From DASSUW01 sp963849695 (GTDB taxonomy: Bacteria > Actinomycetota > Thermoleophilia > Solirubrobacterales > Solirubrobacteraceae), in contig CAWKIT010000018.1 in assembly GCA_963849695.1 (NCBI GenBank), forward strand, positions 124,001 to 188,000: a stretch of DNA of 64,000 bases, read 5' to 3'. The notes beneath the pieces are model-generated. The model saw nothing but the letters and a program-made list of their open reading frames with translations, did no database searches and was not told the origin of the DNA. How positions within the stretch are numbered: position 1 is the first letter of the stretch; every line of letters begins with the position of its first letter. Below, piece after piece: positions 1-7,542 of this stretch. The position numbers and the translations under genes are program-made.

Positions 1-713
1 CACTCCGCCTCGTCGTCAATGCGCACCTGGCCGGCGAACCGGCTCATCGCCCGTGTGGTCTCCCACCACTCCTGCACCGACGTGTAGCGCATCGGGAACT
101 CGATCGCCTCGATCTCGTACTCGACGAAGCCGGCGTTGTCGAGATGCTCGGCGATCACGCCCTCCGGCCCCCACGTGAACTGGCCCGGGCCCGGTTGCGG
201 GGGGTCGGTCAGGCCGCGCTCGACCAGCAGTCCCATGGGCAGCGAGCTCCAGCGGTTCTCGTCGGCCTGGGTCCAGGCGGCGAGCGCGAGACGGCCTCCC
301 GGTCGCAGCACGCGACGGGTCTCGCGCATGGCGCTGTCGGCATCGTCCATGAGCATGTAGCCCCAGCGGCAGAGGACGGCGTCGAGGCTCGCCGCCTCGA
401 GGTCGATCGGCTGCGAGGCGTTGATCTGGCGGAAGCGCACGTTGCGGAGGCCGAGCCGCTCGGCGCGGCGCTGCGCGGCGCTCAGCATCTCCGGCGCGAC
501 GTCGGAGGTGATCAGCGTCCCACCCGGCTCGATCAGCTCGGCCGCGAGAAAGCCGGTGTCGCCGACACCCGCGGCGAGGTCGAGGACCGTGTGGCCGGGC
601 TGGGGGGCGATCGCGTCGACCATCCACGAGGAGACCGGCATCGTGCGCGCGCGGAACTCGTCCGCGTACCGCTCCCATCCCGACGCGACGCCGGCCCAGG
701 GTTCGCGAGTCAT
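1..713 (-). CDS. Class I SAM-dependent methyltransferase (3' end beyond window; possible MenG/UbiE-like)
   Basis: The protein reads MTREPWAGVASGWERYADEF at the N-terminus. It then shows a SAM-binding motif I (VLDLAAGVGDTG, about residues 43-54), an acidic motif II region (ITSDVAPEML) and a late RPGGRLAL motif, which is the classic class I Rossmann methyltransferase order. The C-terminus runs off the left edge. The ATG (711-713 on the reverse strand) overlaps the menE stop as ATGA, so the two are translationally coupled. Because of that neighbour, a role as the demethylmenaquinone C-methyltransferase (MenG) is attractive, but the motifs alone fit many small-molecule methyltransferases. The family call is firm; the substrate is inference. 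Confidence 0.85.
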   Translation of the reverse strand, partial: MTREPWAGVASGWERYADEFRARTMPVSSWMVDAIAPQPGHTVLDLAAGVGDTGFLAAELIEPGGTLITSDVAPEMLSAAQRRAERLGLRNVRFRQINASQPIDLEAASLDAVLCRWGYMLMDDADSAMRETRRVLRPGGRLALAAWTQADENRWSSLPMGLLVERGLTDPPQPGPGQFTWGPEGVIAEHLDNAGFVEYEIEAIEFPMRYTSVQEWWETTRAMSRFAGQVRIDDEAE

Positions 714-1870
714 GCCAGCTCCCTTCGCAGCAGCTTGCCCGAGGCCGTGCGCGGCAGCGCGTCGGCGACCTCGATCGTCTTCGGCACCTTGAAGCCCGCC
801 AGCCGCTGCCGCGCCCACTCGCGTAGCTCATCGTCGGTGGCCTCGGCGCGCAGCACGACGCGCGCGGTCACCGCCTCTCCCCACTCGGGGTGCGGGCGCG
901 CAAACACGCCGGCGTCGGCGACGGAAGGGTGCTCGCGCAGCACCGCCTCCACCTCGGCCGGTGCCACGTTCTCGCCGCCGCTCACGATCGTGTCCGCCTT
1001 GCGGCCGGTCACGATCAGCCGGCCGCGGTCGTCGAGGCGGCCGAGGTCGCCGGTGCGCAGGGTGCCGCCGCCGGCCACCGTGGGGCCGGTGACGAGGATC
1101 TCGCCGTCGGGCGCGAGCGCCACGGTGACGCCGGGCAGCGGGCGCCCGGAGGTCTCGACGTCGCCGACCTCGCCGACCGTGACCTGCGAGCAGGCCTCGG
1201 TGAGGCCGTAGGTCGGCGCGACCGGCCAGCCGGCGTCGCGGGCGCGCGTGAGCAGCGCGCGGTCGGCGGGCGCGCCGCCGAGCAGGACCGCGCGCAGACG
1301 CGACGGCGGCGCGGTGCCGACCAGGCGGGCGAGCTGGGTCGGGACCATCGAGGCGAGGGTGACGTCCTGCGTGTCTGGCGGTCCGATCACCGCGGTCGTG
1401 GCATAGATCGCCGAGCGCAGCAGCACCATCAGCCCGCCGACGTGGGAGAGCGGCAGCGGGCACAGCCACCGCTCGGCCGGGTCGAGCCCGAGCGCGACCG
1501 CCGACCCGAGCGCGTTGGCCTGGATGTTCTCGTGCGTCAGGTGGACCGGCTGCGGAGCTCCGGTCGTGCCCGAGGTGTGGACGATCAGCGCCACGCCGGG
1601 ACCGGGCGCTCCGGACGGCAGCGTGGGTCGCTCCCGCCAGCCGAGCCGCTGGTCGATGGGCATCGCGGCGGCTCCGGCCAGCAGGCAGGCGTGCAGGCGG
1701 ACTGCGAACTCCAGCCCCGGCGGCAGGTCGAGCGGCACGACGCCGCCGAGTCCGCGCGCGCCGGCGCGTGCGCGCGCAAGCAGCTCGGCGTACGTGAGCC
1801 GCCCGTCCGGCGCCTCGACCGCGACCCGATCCGGCCGCAGGCCGGCGGCGCGCTCCAGCCATGGCTCCAT
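710..1870 (-). CDS. menE: o-Succinylbenzoate-CoA ligase (MenE)
   Basis: This is a 386-residue ANL-superfamily adenylate-forming enzyme, short as is usual for actinobacterial MenE. It activates o-succinylbenzoate with ATP and CoA for MenB. Visible motifs are the P-loop-like TSGTTGAPQPV (the usual PKG is altered to PQP), the A5-type TYGLTEA, the hinge TGRKADTIVSGGENV, and a C-terminal TASGKLL carrying the catalytic lysine. The ATG at 1868-1870 begins MEPWLERAAG; the open frame continues upstream but only antisense to menB. It lies divergent to menB with 24 bp between them and is coupled by overlap to the downstream methyltransferase. Diverging from menB strongly supports MenE over another acyl-CoA ligase. 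Confidence 0.88.
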   Translation of the reverse strand: MEPWLERAAGLRPDRVAVEAPDGRLTYAELLARARAGARGLGGVVPLDLPPGLEFAVRLHACLLAGAAAMPIDQRLGWRERPTLPSGAPGPGVALIVHTSGTTGAPQPVHLTHENIQANALGSAVALGLDPAERWLCPLPLSHVGGLMVLLRSAIYATTAVIGPPDTQDVTLASMVPTQLARLVGTAPPSRLRAVLLGGAPADRALLTRARDAGWPVAPTYGLTEACSQVTVGEVGDVETSGRPLPGVTVALAPDGEILVTGPTVAGGGTLRTGDLGRLDDRGRLIVTGRKADTIVSGGENVAPAEVEAVLREHPSVADAGVFARPHPEWGEAVTARVVLRAEATDDELREWARQRLAGFKVPKTIEVADALPRTASGKLLRRELA

Positions 1871-1894
1871 CGGGCGCAGGCTAGCCTCTCTCCC

Positions 1895-2719
1895 TTGACC
1901 GTCACCTGGACCGCAGCCGCCGAGTACGAGGACATCCGCTACGAGACGTCCGGCGACGGCATCGCCAAGGTGACCATCGACCGGCCCGAGGTCCGCAACG
2001 CGTTCCGGCCGCAGACGATCGTCGAGATCTCCGACGCCCTCGAGAAGGCGCGCGAGGACACGTCGGTCGGCGTGATCGTGCTCACCGGCGAGGGCCCGCT
2101 GGCGTTCTGCTCGGGCGGCGACCAGCGCGTGCGCGGCGACACCGGCTACGTCGCGGAGGGCGCGCGGGTCGGGCGCTTCCACGTCACCGACCTGCACGTG
2201 CAGATCCGCCGGCTGCCGAAGCCGGTGGTCGCGATGGTGGCGGGCTATGCGGTCGGCGGCGGGCATGTCCTGCATCTGGTGTGCGACCTCACGATCGCCG
2301 CCGACAACGCGCGCTTCGGCCAGACCGGCCCGCGCGTCGGCTCGTTCGACGGCGGCTTCGGCGCCGCGCTGCTGGCCGACACGGTGGGCGTGAAGAAGGC
2401 GAAGGAGATCTGGTTCCTGTGCCGGCAGTACGACGCCCGGCAGGCGCTCGAGATGGGGCTCGTGAACACCGTCGTGCCGCTGGAGGAGCTCGAGGCCGAG
2501 ACGGTGAATTGGTGTCGCGAGATGCTCGAGCTCTCCCCGTTCTCCCTGCGCTTGCTCAAGGCCAGCTTCCACGCCGCCGAGGACGGCCTGAGCGGCATCC
2601 AGCAGCTGGCGCACGACGCCAACCTGCTCTTCTACGCCTCCGACGAGGCCCGCGAGGGCCGCGAGGCGTACAAGCAGAAGCGCAAGCCCGATTTCTCGCA
2701 GTTCCCGCGACGACCTTGA
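1895..2719 (+). CDS. menB: 1,4-Dihydroxy-2-naphthoyl-CoA synthase (MenB)
   Basis: This 274-residue crotonase-fold enzyme carries out the intramolecular Claisen condensation of o-succinylbenzoyl-CoA. The MenB hallmark CSGGDQRVRGD (about residue 70) separates it from ordinary enoyl-CoA hydratases. Other conserved blocks are DRPEVRNAFRP, the oxyanion region GGGHVLHLVCDLTIA (about 118) and GPRVGSFDGGFG (about 146) with the conserved Asp. The C-terminus EAYKQKRKPDFSQFPR is also typical of MenB. I chose the TTG at 1895 because no ATG or GTG lies near the conserved N-terminus. The stop overlaps the menA start as TTGA, so menB and menA form a coupled pair. Confidence 0.93.
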   Translation: MTVTWTAAAEYEDIRYETSGDGIAKVTIDRPEVRNAFRPQTIVEISDALEKAREDTSVGVIVLTGEGPLAFCSGGDQRVRGDTGYVAEGARVGRFHVTDLHVQIRRLPKPVVAMVAGYAVGGGHVLHLVCDLTIAADNARFGQTGPRVGSFDGGFGAALLADTVGVKKAKEIWFLCRQYDARQALEMGLVNTVVPLEELEAETVNWCREMLELSPFSLRLLKASFHAAEDGLSGIQQLAHDANLLFYASDEAREGREAYKQKRKPDFSQFPRRP

Positions 2720-3603
2720 GCCCGCTGCACATCTGGCTCATGGCGGCGCGGCCGCGCACGCTCCCGGCGTCTGTAGCGCCGGTGCTGGTGGGCACCGCGC
2801 TGGCGGCGACCGAGGGCACGTTCCGGCCGCTGACGTTCATCGCCGCGATGCTCGGCGCCGTGTTCATCCAGGTCGGCACCAACCTCTCCAACGACTACTC
2901 GGACGCCCGCCGCGGCGCCGACACCGAGGACCGGCTCGGGCCGGTGCGGGTGACCGCGGGCGGCCTCGTGCCGCCGCGGCAGGTGCTGGTGGCGACCTAT
3001 GTGGCGTTCGGGCTGGCGGTGCTCGCGGGCGCGTACCTGATCGCGACCGCCGGCTGGGAGCTGCTGCTGATCGGGGTCGCGTCGATCCTCGCCGGCGTGC
3101 TCTACACCGGCGGCCCGCGGCCGTACGGCTACGAGGGCCTCGGCGAGGTGTTCGTCTTCCTGTTCTTCGGGGTGGTGGCGGTCAGCGGCTCGTACTTCGC
3201 GCAGGTCGAGCGGCTGACGTGGGAGGCGTTCGTGCTGGCGGTGCCGGTCGGCCTGCTGGCGTCGGCGATCCTCGTCGTCAACAACGTGCGCGATCTGGAG
3301 ACCGACCGGCGCGCCGGCAAGCGCACGCTGGCGGTGCGGCTCGGCCGCCCACGCGCGCGGACGCTGTTCGCGGCGATGGTGTTCGGGGCCTTCCTGTGTG
3401 CGCCGGTGCCGTGGCTCGCGGGCTCGGAGGAGCTTTCGGCCTGGCTGCTGCTGCCGCTGCTGGCGGTGCCGCTGGCGATCCCGATCGTGCGGACCGTGCG
3501 CACGCGCACCGACGGTCCGTCGCTCAACCAGGCGCTGGCCGGCACCGGCATGCTCCAGCTGGTGTTCTGCGTTCTGCTGTCGGCGGGCATCCTGGCGAGC
3601 TAG
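2716..3603 (+). CDS. menA: 1,4-Dihydroxy-2-naphthoate polyprenyltransferase (MenA)
   Basis: This 295-residue integral membrane prenyltransferase of the UbiA superfamily attaches the polyprenyl tail to dihydroxynaphthoate. The two Asp-rich prenyl-diphosphate/Mg2+ motifs are visible: NDYSDARRGADTEDR (about residue 59) and NNVRDLETDRRAGKRTLAVR (about 190). About eight or nine hydrophobic helices alternate around them, and MAARPRTLPASVAPV is the typical N-terminal block. The TTG start overlaps the menB stop. A 60-bp palindrome follows immediately after the stop, before menC. Confidence 0.93.
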   Translation: MSPLHIWLMAARPRTLPASVAPVLVGTALAATEGTFRPLTFIAAMLGAVFIQVGTNLSNDYSDARRGADTEDRLGPVRVTAGGLVPPRQVLVATYVAFGLAVLAGAYLIATAGWELLLIGVASILAGVLYTGGPRPYGYEGLGEVFVFLFFGVVAVSGSYFAQVERLTWEAFVLAVPVGLLASAILVVNNVRDLETDRRAGKRTLAVRLGRPRARTLFAAMVFGAFLCAPVPWLAGSEELSAWLLLPLLAVPLAIPIVRTVRTRTDGPSLNQALAGTGMLQLVFCVLLSAGILAS

Positions 3604-3661
3604 TGTCGCGATTCGTAAGTTCGCCCGCAGACTGCCTCCGAACTTCCGAATCGGGACACTA
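3602..3661. repeat. Near-perfect 60-bp palindrome between menA and menC
   Basis: The left arm (3602-3623, begins AGTGTCGCGATTCG) and right arm (3640-3661, ends CGAATCGGGACACT) are reverse complements at 20 of 22 positions, with a 16-nt loop. It fills the gap between menA and menC, which lie on the same strand. It could be a REP-type dispersed element, an intra-operonic attenuator or an mRNA-stabilising hairpin. It has no following T-tract, which argues against a simple intrinsic terminator. Confidence 0.8.
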
Positions 3662-3662
3662 G

Positions 3663-4694
3663 ATGGCGGACCTGAGCGTCGAGACCGTCCGGCTGCAGGC
3701 GCGCGCGCCGCTCGTGGCGGCCTGGGGCGTGGTGGACGAGCGGGAGCTGCTGCGCGTGAGGCTGGACTTCGGCGACGGCGACTTCGGCGACGGCGAGGCG
3801 GCGCCGCTCGAGCCCTACGACGGCGTGCCGATGGCCGCGGTGCGAGCTGCCCTCGACGGCTACGCCGCGGTGCTGGCACGTGCCAGCCCGCGCTCGACGC
3901 ACGCCGAGCTGCTCGCGGCGTGCGCCGCCGAGCGGGCGCTCCCGCAGGCGCTGGCGGCGATCGACCTCGCGCTGTGGGATCGCGCGGGCCGCCGCACGGG
4001 TTTTCCGGTGTCGCAGCTGATCGCCGCGGGCGCGGTGCGGTCGGTGGCGGTGAACGCGACGATCGGCGCCACCGACCGCGCAGGCGCGGCGGAGGCAGCG
4101 GCCGCGGCGGCCGAGGCCGGGTTCCGGTGCCTGAAGGTGAAGGTCGGGGTGGGCGACGACGCCGGCCGGCTCGCCGCCGTGCGCGCCGCGGCGCCCGACG
4201 GGACCGCGATCCGGGTGGACGCGAACGGCGCGTGGTCGACGCCCGAGGAGGCGCTCGCCAACCTGCGCGCGCTGGCGCCGGCGGGCATCGAGCTGTGCGA
4301 GGAGCCGGTCCACGGGATCGCGAAGCTGCGCGCCGTGCGAGCGAAGTCACCCGTGCCGGTGTCGATGGACGAGACCGGCGCCGAGCGCGGCGCCCCCGCC
4401 TCCGGCGCGGCCGACGCCATCTGCCTGAAGATCTCCCGCTGCGGCGGCATCTCGGGGGTGCTGCGCGATGCGCGGGCGGCGCGGGCGGCGGGGACGAAGG
4501 TGTACGTCGCCTCGAACTGGGACGGGCCGCCGGGGATCGCCGCCGGCCTGCACGCGGCGGCCGGCCTGCGCGCGTCGGGGCCGGTGGCGTACTGCGGGCT
4601 CGCCTCGCTGGGAGCGTTCGTGGGCTACGAGGACGTTCTGGCGGCGCACGACGGGCAGATCGCGGTGCCGTCGGGGCCGGGCCTGCTCGGCTGA
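3663..4694 (+). CDS. menC: o-Succinylbenzoate synthase (MenC), enolase superfamily
   Basis: A 343-residue enolase-superfamily enzyme that dehydrates SHCHC to o-succinylbenzoate. The catalytic KxK is in LKVKVG (about residue 157). The metal ligands are in VDANGAW (about 182), CEEPV (about 213) and SMDETGAE (about 236), and the second catalytic Lys is in LKISRCGG (about 256). The spacing is normal for the MLE/MenC subgroup. Related dipeptide epimerases have similar motifs, but the menBA neighbourhood decides the call. The start ATG follows the palindrome by 1 bp. The stop overlaps the next start as TGATG. Confidence 0.88.
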   Translation: MADLSVETVRLQARAPLVAAWGVVDERELLRVRLDFGDGDFGDGEAAPLEPYDGVPMAAVRAALDGYAAVLARASPRSTHAELLAACAAERALPQALAAIDLALWDRAGRRTGFPVSQLIAAGAVRSVAVNATIGATDRAGAAEAAAAAAEAGFRCLKVKVGVGDDAGRLAAVRAAAPDGTAIRVDANGAWSTPEEALANLRALAPAGIELCEEPVHGIAKLRAVRAKSPVPVSMDETGAERGAPASGAADAICLKISRCGGISGVLRDARAARAAGTKVYVASNWDGPPGIAAGLHAAAGLRASGPVAYCGLASLGAFVGYEDVLAAHDGQIAVPSGPGLLG

Positions 4695-5431
4695 TGGAGT
4701 TGGTGATCGAGACCTCGCCGCGGCGGCCGTCGCTCGAGGTCGCCGTCTCGCACGCGCTGGTCGAGCGCGTGAACGAGAAGGGCTTGGGCTCCGTGCTGCG
4801 GCTCTACCGGCCTGCGCCCACCGTGGCGTTCGGGCGGCTCGACGCCTTGCGGCCCGGGTACGGGGCGGCGGTGGCGGCGGCGCGCGCACACGGGTTCGAG
4901 CCGGTGCTGCGCGCGCCCGGTGGCCATGCCGTCGCCTACCACGGCGGCTGCCTCGGGATCGACGAGGTGCTCGGCGAGGCGGATCCGATCGCCGGCATGC
5001 ACGATCGCTTCGCGGCGTCCGGGGAGCGGCTGGCGGGCGCGCTGCGGACGCTGGGGGTCGACAGCCGCGTCGGCCGCGTGCCGGACGAGTTCTGCCCCGG
5101 CGACTTCACGATCAACGCGCGCGGCGCGGTGAAGCTGGTCGGGACCGCCCAGCGGGTCGTGCGCCATGCCTCGCTGCTCGCCGCCTCCGTGGTCGTGCGC
5201 GACGCGGCCTCGATCCGCGAGGTGCTGCGCGACGTCTACGAGGCGCTCGAGCTGTCATGGGACCCGCGTACCGCCGGGGGCGTCGCAGACGAGGTGCCCG
5301 TCACCGTCGACGACGTCGAGCGCGCCGTGCTCGACGCCTACGGCCTCGCGGCGGCGCCCGGCGCGCTCGACGCGGCGACGCTCGAGCGCGCGCGGGCGCT
5401 CGAGCCGCGTCACGTGGTTCGCGGCGCGTAG
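4694..5431 (+). CDS. Lipoate/biotin-protein ligase-like protein
   Basis: A 245-residue single-domain member of the BPL/LplA catalytic family. The ligand-binding signature R-A-P-G-G-H-A-V-A-Y-H (about residue 75) resembles the RRxSGGGAVYHD of lipoate ligases. The block INARGAVKLVGTAQRVVRHAS (shown here only to its key residues: conserved K and GTAQR, about 140-150) matches the KhxGsAqr motif. It is translationally coupled to menC through TGATG. The family is clear. Whether it is a lipoate ligase, an octanoyltransferase or an amidotransferase is not decidable from sequence alone. No lipoylated E2 or GcvH gene is nearby. Confidence 0.75.
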   Translation: MELVIETSPRRPSLEVAVSHALVERVNEKGLGSVLRLYRPAPTVAFGRLDALRPGYGAAVAAARAHGFEPVLRAPGGHAVAYHGGCLGIDEVLGEADPIAGMHDRFAASGERLAGALRTLGVDSRVGRVPDEFCPGDFTINARGAVKLVGTAQRVVRHASLLAASVVVRDAASIREVLRDVYEALELSWDPRTAGGVADEVPVTVDDVERAVLDAYGLAAAPGALDAATLERARALEPRHVVRGA

Positions 5432-5787
5432 CGGTGGTGGATGATCAGAGCGTTGCCGTCCGGGTCGCTGAAGTACGCCTGATGGCAGACGCCCGAGTCG
5501 ACGATGTCGCCTCCGAACTCGACGCCGTGGGACTCGAGCTGGGCGCGCGCGGCAGGGACGTCGTCGACCCGCAGCGCGATCGGGTGCCCGCTGGGCTTGA
5601 ACTCGAGGCCGAACGCCGCCGCGTCGAGCACCGCGAGCGTGAGGTTGCCGGTCTCGAACTCGACGCCGGGCATCTTCCCGTAGCGGGTGGACTCGGGCAG
5701 GCCGAGCACGTCGCCGTAGAACTCGACCGCGCCGTCGAAGTCCTTGACGAGCACGACCGCGAAGTCGACACCGGTGACGAGGCTCAT
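5410..5787 (-). CDS. VOC-family (glyoxalase/bleomycin-resistance-like) protein
   Basis: A 125-residue small single-VOC protein beginning MSLVTGVDFAVVLVKD. It has the vicinal-oxygen-chelate pattern: a beta-strand with FDGAVEFYGDVLGLPE, then a second module ending QAYFSDPDGNALIIHH with the typical DPDGN and terminal metal-ligand-like Glu/His region. The substrate is unknown. It ends convergently inside the last 22 bp of the lipoate-ligase-like gene and starts on the stop of the upstream VOC gene (ATGA), so it is the last gene of an ArsR-SRPBCC-VOC-VOC operon. Confidence 0.85.
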   Translation of the reverse strand: MSLVTGVDFAVVLVKDFDGAVEFYGDVLGLPESTRYGKMPGVEFETGNLTLAVLDAAAFGLEFKPSGHPIALRVDDVPAARAQLESHGVEFGGDIVDSGVCHQAYFSDPDGNALIIHHRYAPRTT

Positions 5788-6170
5788 GAGGGCAGCTCCT
5801 GCAGGACCCAGGTGTTGCCGTCTGGATCCTTGAAGTGGGCGTGCTTGAACGTCGGGCCGCCGGGGCGGCCGAGGTCCTCGACCTCGCTCACGTCGACACC
5901 GCGCTCGACCAGCTCGCCGCGCGCGGCCGCCATGTCGGAGGTGACGAGCTGGAGGCCCTCGATCGTGCCGGGCGCCATCGAGGTCATGCCGGTCCCGATC
6001 ACGATCGAGCACGCCGACCCGCGGGGCGTGAGCTGGACGACCCGCACCGTGTCGCTGATCTGGGTGTCGTGGTCGGCGTTGAAGCCGGCCTGGTCGACGT
6101 AGAACGCCTTCGCGCGGTCGATGTCGGCGACCGGGACCTGCACGACCTCGAGCCGGAAGTCCGCGCTCAT
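5784..6170 (-). CDS. VOC-family protein
   Basis: A 128-residue glyoxalase/bleomycin-resistance fold protein, MSADFRLEVVQVPVADIDRA. It contains AKAFYVDQAGFN and the C-terminal HAHFKDPDGNTWVLQE, which carries the conserved Glu of the VOC metal site. It is clearly paralogous in architecture to the next gene downstream, with which it overlaps by 4 bp. It also overlaps the SRPBCC gene upstream by 4 bp. Enzyme activity and substrate cannot be assigned. The operon context suggests a detoxification or stress module controlled by the ArsR protein. Confidence 0.86.
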   Translation of the reverse strand: MSADFRLEVVQVPVADIDRAKAFYVDQAGFNADHDTQISDTVRVVQLTPRGSACSIVIGTGMTSMAPGTIEGLQLVTSDMAAARGELVERGVDVSEVEDLGRPGGPTFKHAHFKDPDGNTWVLQELPS

Positions 6171-6613
6171 GAGAGCAGCTCCGCGAGGCGCTCGACGCCT
6201 TCCCTCATGCCGGCCTCGGCGTGGACGATCATCTCGTCGGTCGTGTGGATGGTCGAGCGCAGCACCATCTCCGTGCGGCCGTCGCCGAGGTCGGTGAAGG
6301 TCACGACCGAGCTCGCGCCCTCGTGCCAGGCGTCCTCCGGCGGCTCCTCGAAGGCGAGCCGCTCCGGCCTCGTCACCTCGGTGAGCGTGCCGGAGGTGGT
6401 CATCTCGGCGCCCTCGTCCGATACCGACGTCACGCGCATGGTTCCGCCGGGCCGGAGGTCGAGCGAGACGTTCTCGGGAGGCGTGCTCCAGTCCCGCGGG
6501 CCCCACCAGGCGGCGAGCTGGTCCGGCTGCGTCCAGGCATCCCACACCGCCTCGCGCTGCGCGTCGAACACCCGCGTGACGGTTATCTCGTGCGCCGTTA
6601 CGGCCTCGGTCAT
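6167..6613 (-). CDS. SRPBCC (AHSA1-like) domain protein
   Basis: A 148-residue START-like domain protein. It has the N-terminal ITVTRVFDAQREAVWDAWT block, the WWGPRDWSTP motif typical of the AHA1/CalC subgroup, and a central RPGGTMRV. Such proteins bind hydrophobic ligands and are very often paired with a small ArsR regulator, as here (4-bp overlap with the ArsR gene). It has no catalytic signature. The start ATG is well placed and the length is normal for the family. Confidence 0.9.
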   Translation of the reverse strand: MTEAVTAHEITVTRVFDAQREAVWDAWTQPDQLAAWWGPRDWSTPPENVSLDLRPGGTMRVTSVSDEGAEMTTSGTLTEVTRPERLAFEEPPEDAWHEGASSVVTFTDLGDGRTEMVLRSTIHTTDEMIVHAEAGMREGVERLAELLS

Positions 6614-6957
6614 GTCTCGGTCCCTTTCCTGTCGAGCCCGCGCAGATGATCGTCGAGGCGGTCGAAGCGGCGTTCCCAGAAGTCGCGATACCCGTCCAGC
6701 CAGTTCGCCGCCTCCTCGAGCGCGGCGCCCTGGAGGCGCGACGGGCGCAGCTGGGCGCTGCGCCCGCGGGCGATCAGCCCGGCGCGCTCGAGCACCTTGA
6801 GGTGCTTGGAGACGGCCTGGACGGTGATCGGGAACGGCTCGGCGAGCTGGTTCACGGTCGCCTCGCCCTCCGCAAGCCGGGCGAGAATCGCCCGCCGGGT
6901 GGGATCCGCGAGCGCCGCGAACGTCGTGGTCAGCTGATCGACCGCCAAGTTATTCAT
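6610..6957 (-). CDS. ArsR-family transcriptional regulator
   Basis: A 115-residue winged-helix protein. FAALADPTRRAILARLAEG is the canonical ArsR helix 1-2 block, followed by the recognition helix TVQAVSKHLKVLERAGLI. There is no Cys-rich metal site (no ELCVCDL motif), so it is not a classical arsenic sensor. It belongs to the SRPBCC-associated ArsR subgroup. It is the first gene of the four-gene operon and probably autoregulates through the direct repeats just upstream of its start. Confidence 0.92.
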   Translation of the reverse strand: MNNLAVDQLTTTFAALADPTRRAILARLAEGEATVNQLAEPFPITVQAVSKHLKVLERAGLIARGRSAQLRPSRLQGAALEEAANWLDGYRDFWERRFDRLDDHLRGLDRKGTET

Positions 6958-6960
6958 CCA

Positions 6961-6986
6961 TACGGTTGATAAACACCACGGTTGAA
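6961..6986 (-). promoter_or_regulatory. Putative ArsR operator: TCAACCGT direct repeats
   Basis: Reading toward the ArsR gene, the octamer TCAACCGT occurs twice (reverse complements of 6978-6985 and 6962-6969) with a 16-bp period, ending four bases before the ATG. The DNA here is AT-richer than its surroundings. There is no Shine-Dalgarno between the repeat and the ATG, so the transcript may be leaderless or nearly so. The operator assignment is inference from position. Confidence 0.4.
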
Positions 6987-7035
6987 GATAGCGGCTGGTG
7001 TCAAGGAGGCGCGGCGGGACGAACCTCGGCCCAAC

Positions 7036-7190
7036 GGGGCGAACTTCGGCATTGAAGGGAGGCGGGTTCGGCTGCTTCGGCGGCTCGAGTGTCGACTTTG
7101 TCGCCGCAGAGGGAACAAACTCGACACTCGAGCTTCGCCGCCCGTCCCGACCTCGCCGCCTTCCCTACCCCGCGCAGTTCGCCGGACCCG
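7036..7190. repeat. Compound palindromic element with an 18-bp hairpin at its centre
   Basis: The centre is an 18-nt inverted repeat, 7084-7101 and 7115-7132 (CTCGAGTGTCGA arms, 17 of 18 matched, 13-nt loop). It is flanked by longer, weaker inverted arms: GGCGAACTTCGG near 7038 and the reverse complement of CGCGCAGTTCGCC near 7171-7183. The right flank (7154-7192) closely resembles the right arm of the element at 50022-50060. No convincing gene lies between the ArsR start at 6957 and azlD at 7228; this element is most of that gap. Confidence 0.65.
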
Positions 7191-7227
7191 CCGCCGGCGC
7201 CGAACGAGACGCGCGTTCGTCGTCGCC

Positions 7228-7542
7228 TCAGGCCGCGCCGAGCGCCCGCGCGGCGGCGGCGACGCCGGCGGCCGAGACCAGCACGACCAGCAGCGGCGCG
7301 CGCAGGGCGAGAGCGACGGCGGCGGCCGCGACGCCCGCTAGCCGTGCGTCGATGACCACGGCGCGGCCGTCGCCGACCGTCTGGCCGACCACCAGCGCGG
7401 CGAGCAGGCAGGGCGCGAGCAGGGGCATGACCGCCGCCGCGGGGCCGGGCAAGGGCCGCCCGGCGAGCACGAGCGTGCCCGCGCCCTTGAGCGCGACGGT
7501 GGCGACGCCGACCGCGATCACGGCGAGCCAGGCGCTGGTCAT
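7228..7542 (-). CDS. azlD: AzlD-family branched-chain amino acid export subunit
   Basis: A 104-residue protein with about three or four hydrophobic helices, starting MTSAWLAVIAVGVATVALKG. It contains the AzlD-like GRPLPGPAAAVMPLLAPCLLAALVVGQ segment (only key features quoted). AzlD is the small partner of AzlC in BCAA (LIV-E family) exporters such as BrnFE. The start overlaps the azlC stop by 4 bp, so the two are co-translated in the usual C-then-D order. It sits beside a regulator of the type that often controls azlCD. Confidence 0.88.
   Translation of the reverse strand: MTSAWLAVIAVGVATVALKGAGTLVLAGRPLPGPAAAVMPLLAPCLLAALVVGQTVGDGRAVVIDARLAGVAAAAVALALRAPLLVVLVSAAGVAAAARALGAA

Noticed and set aside
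2632..4350. A long reverse frame across menA and menC
   Set aside because: It is Arg/Pro/Ala-rich low-complexity translation typical of shadow frames in high-GC DNA and has no homology.
7089..7355. A forward frame over the 7-kb repeat and azlD
   Set aside because: It reads STLSPQREQTRHSS into Arg-rich sequence and is antisense to azlD.
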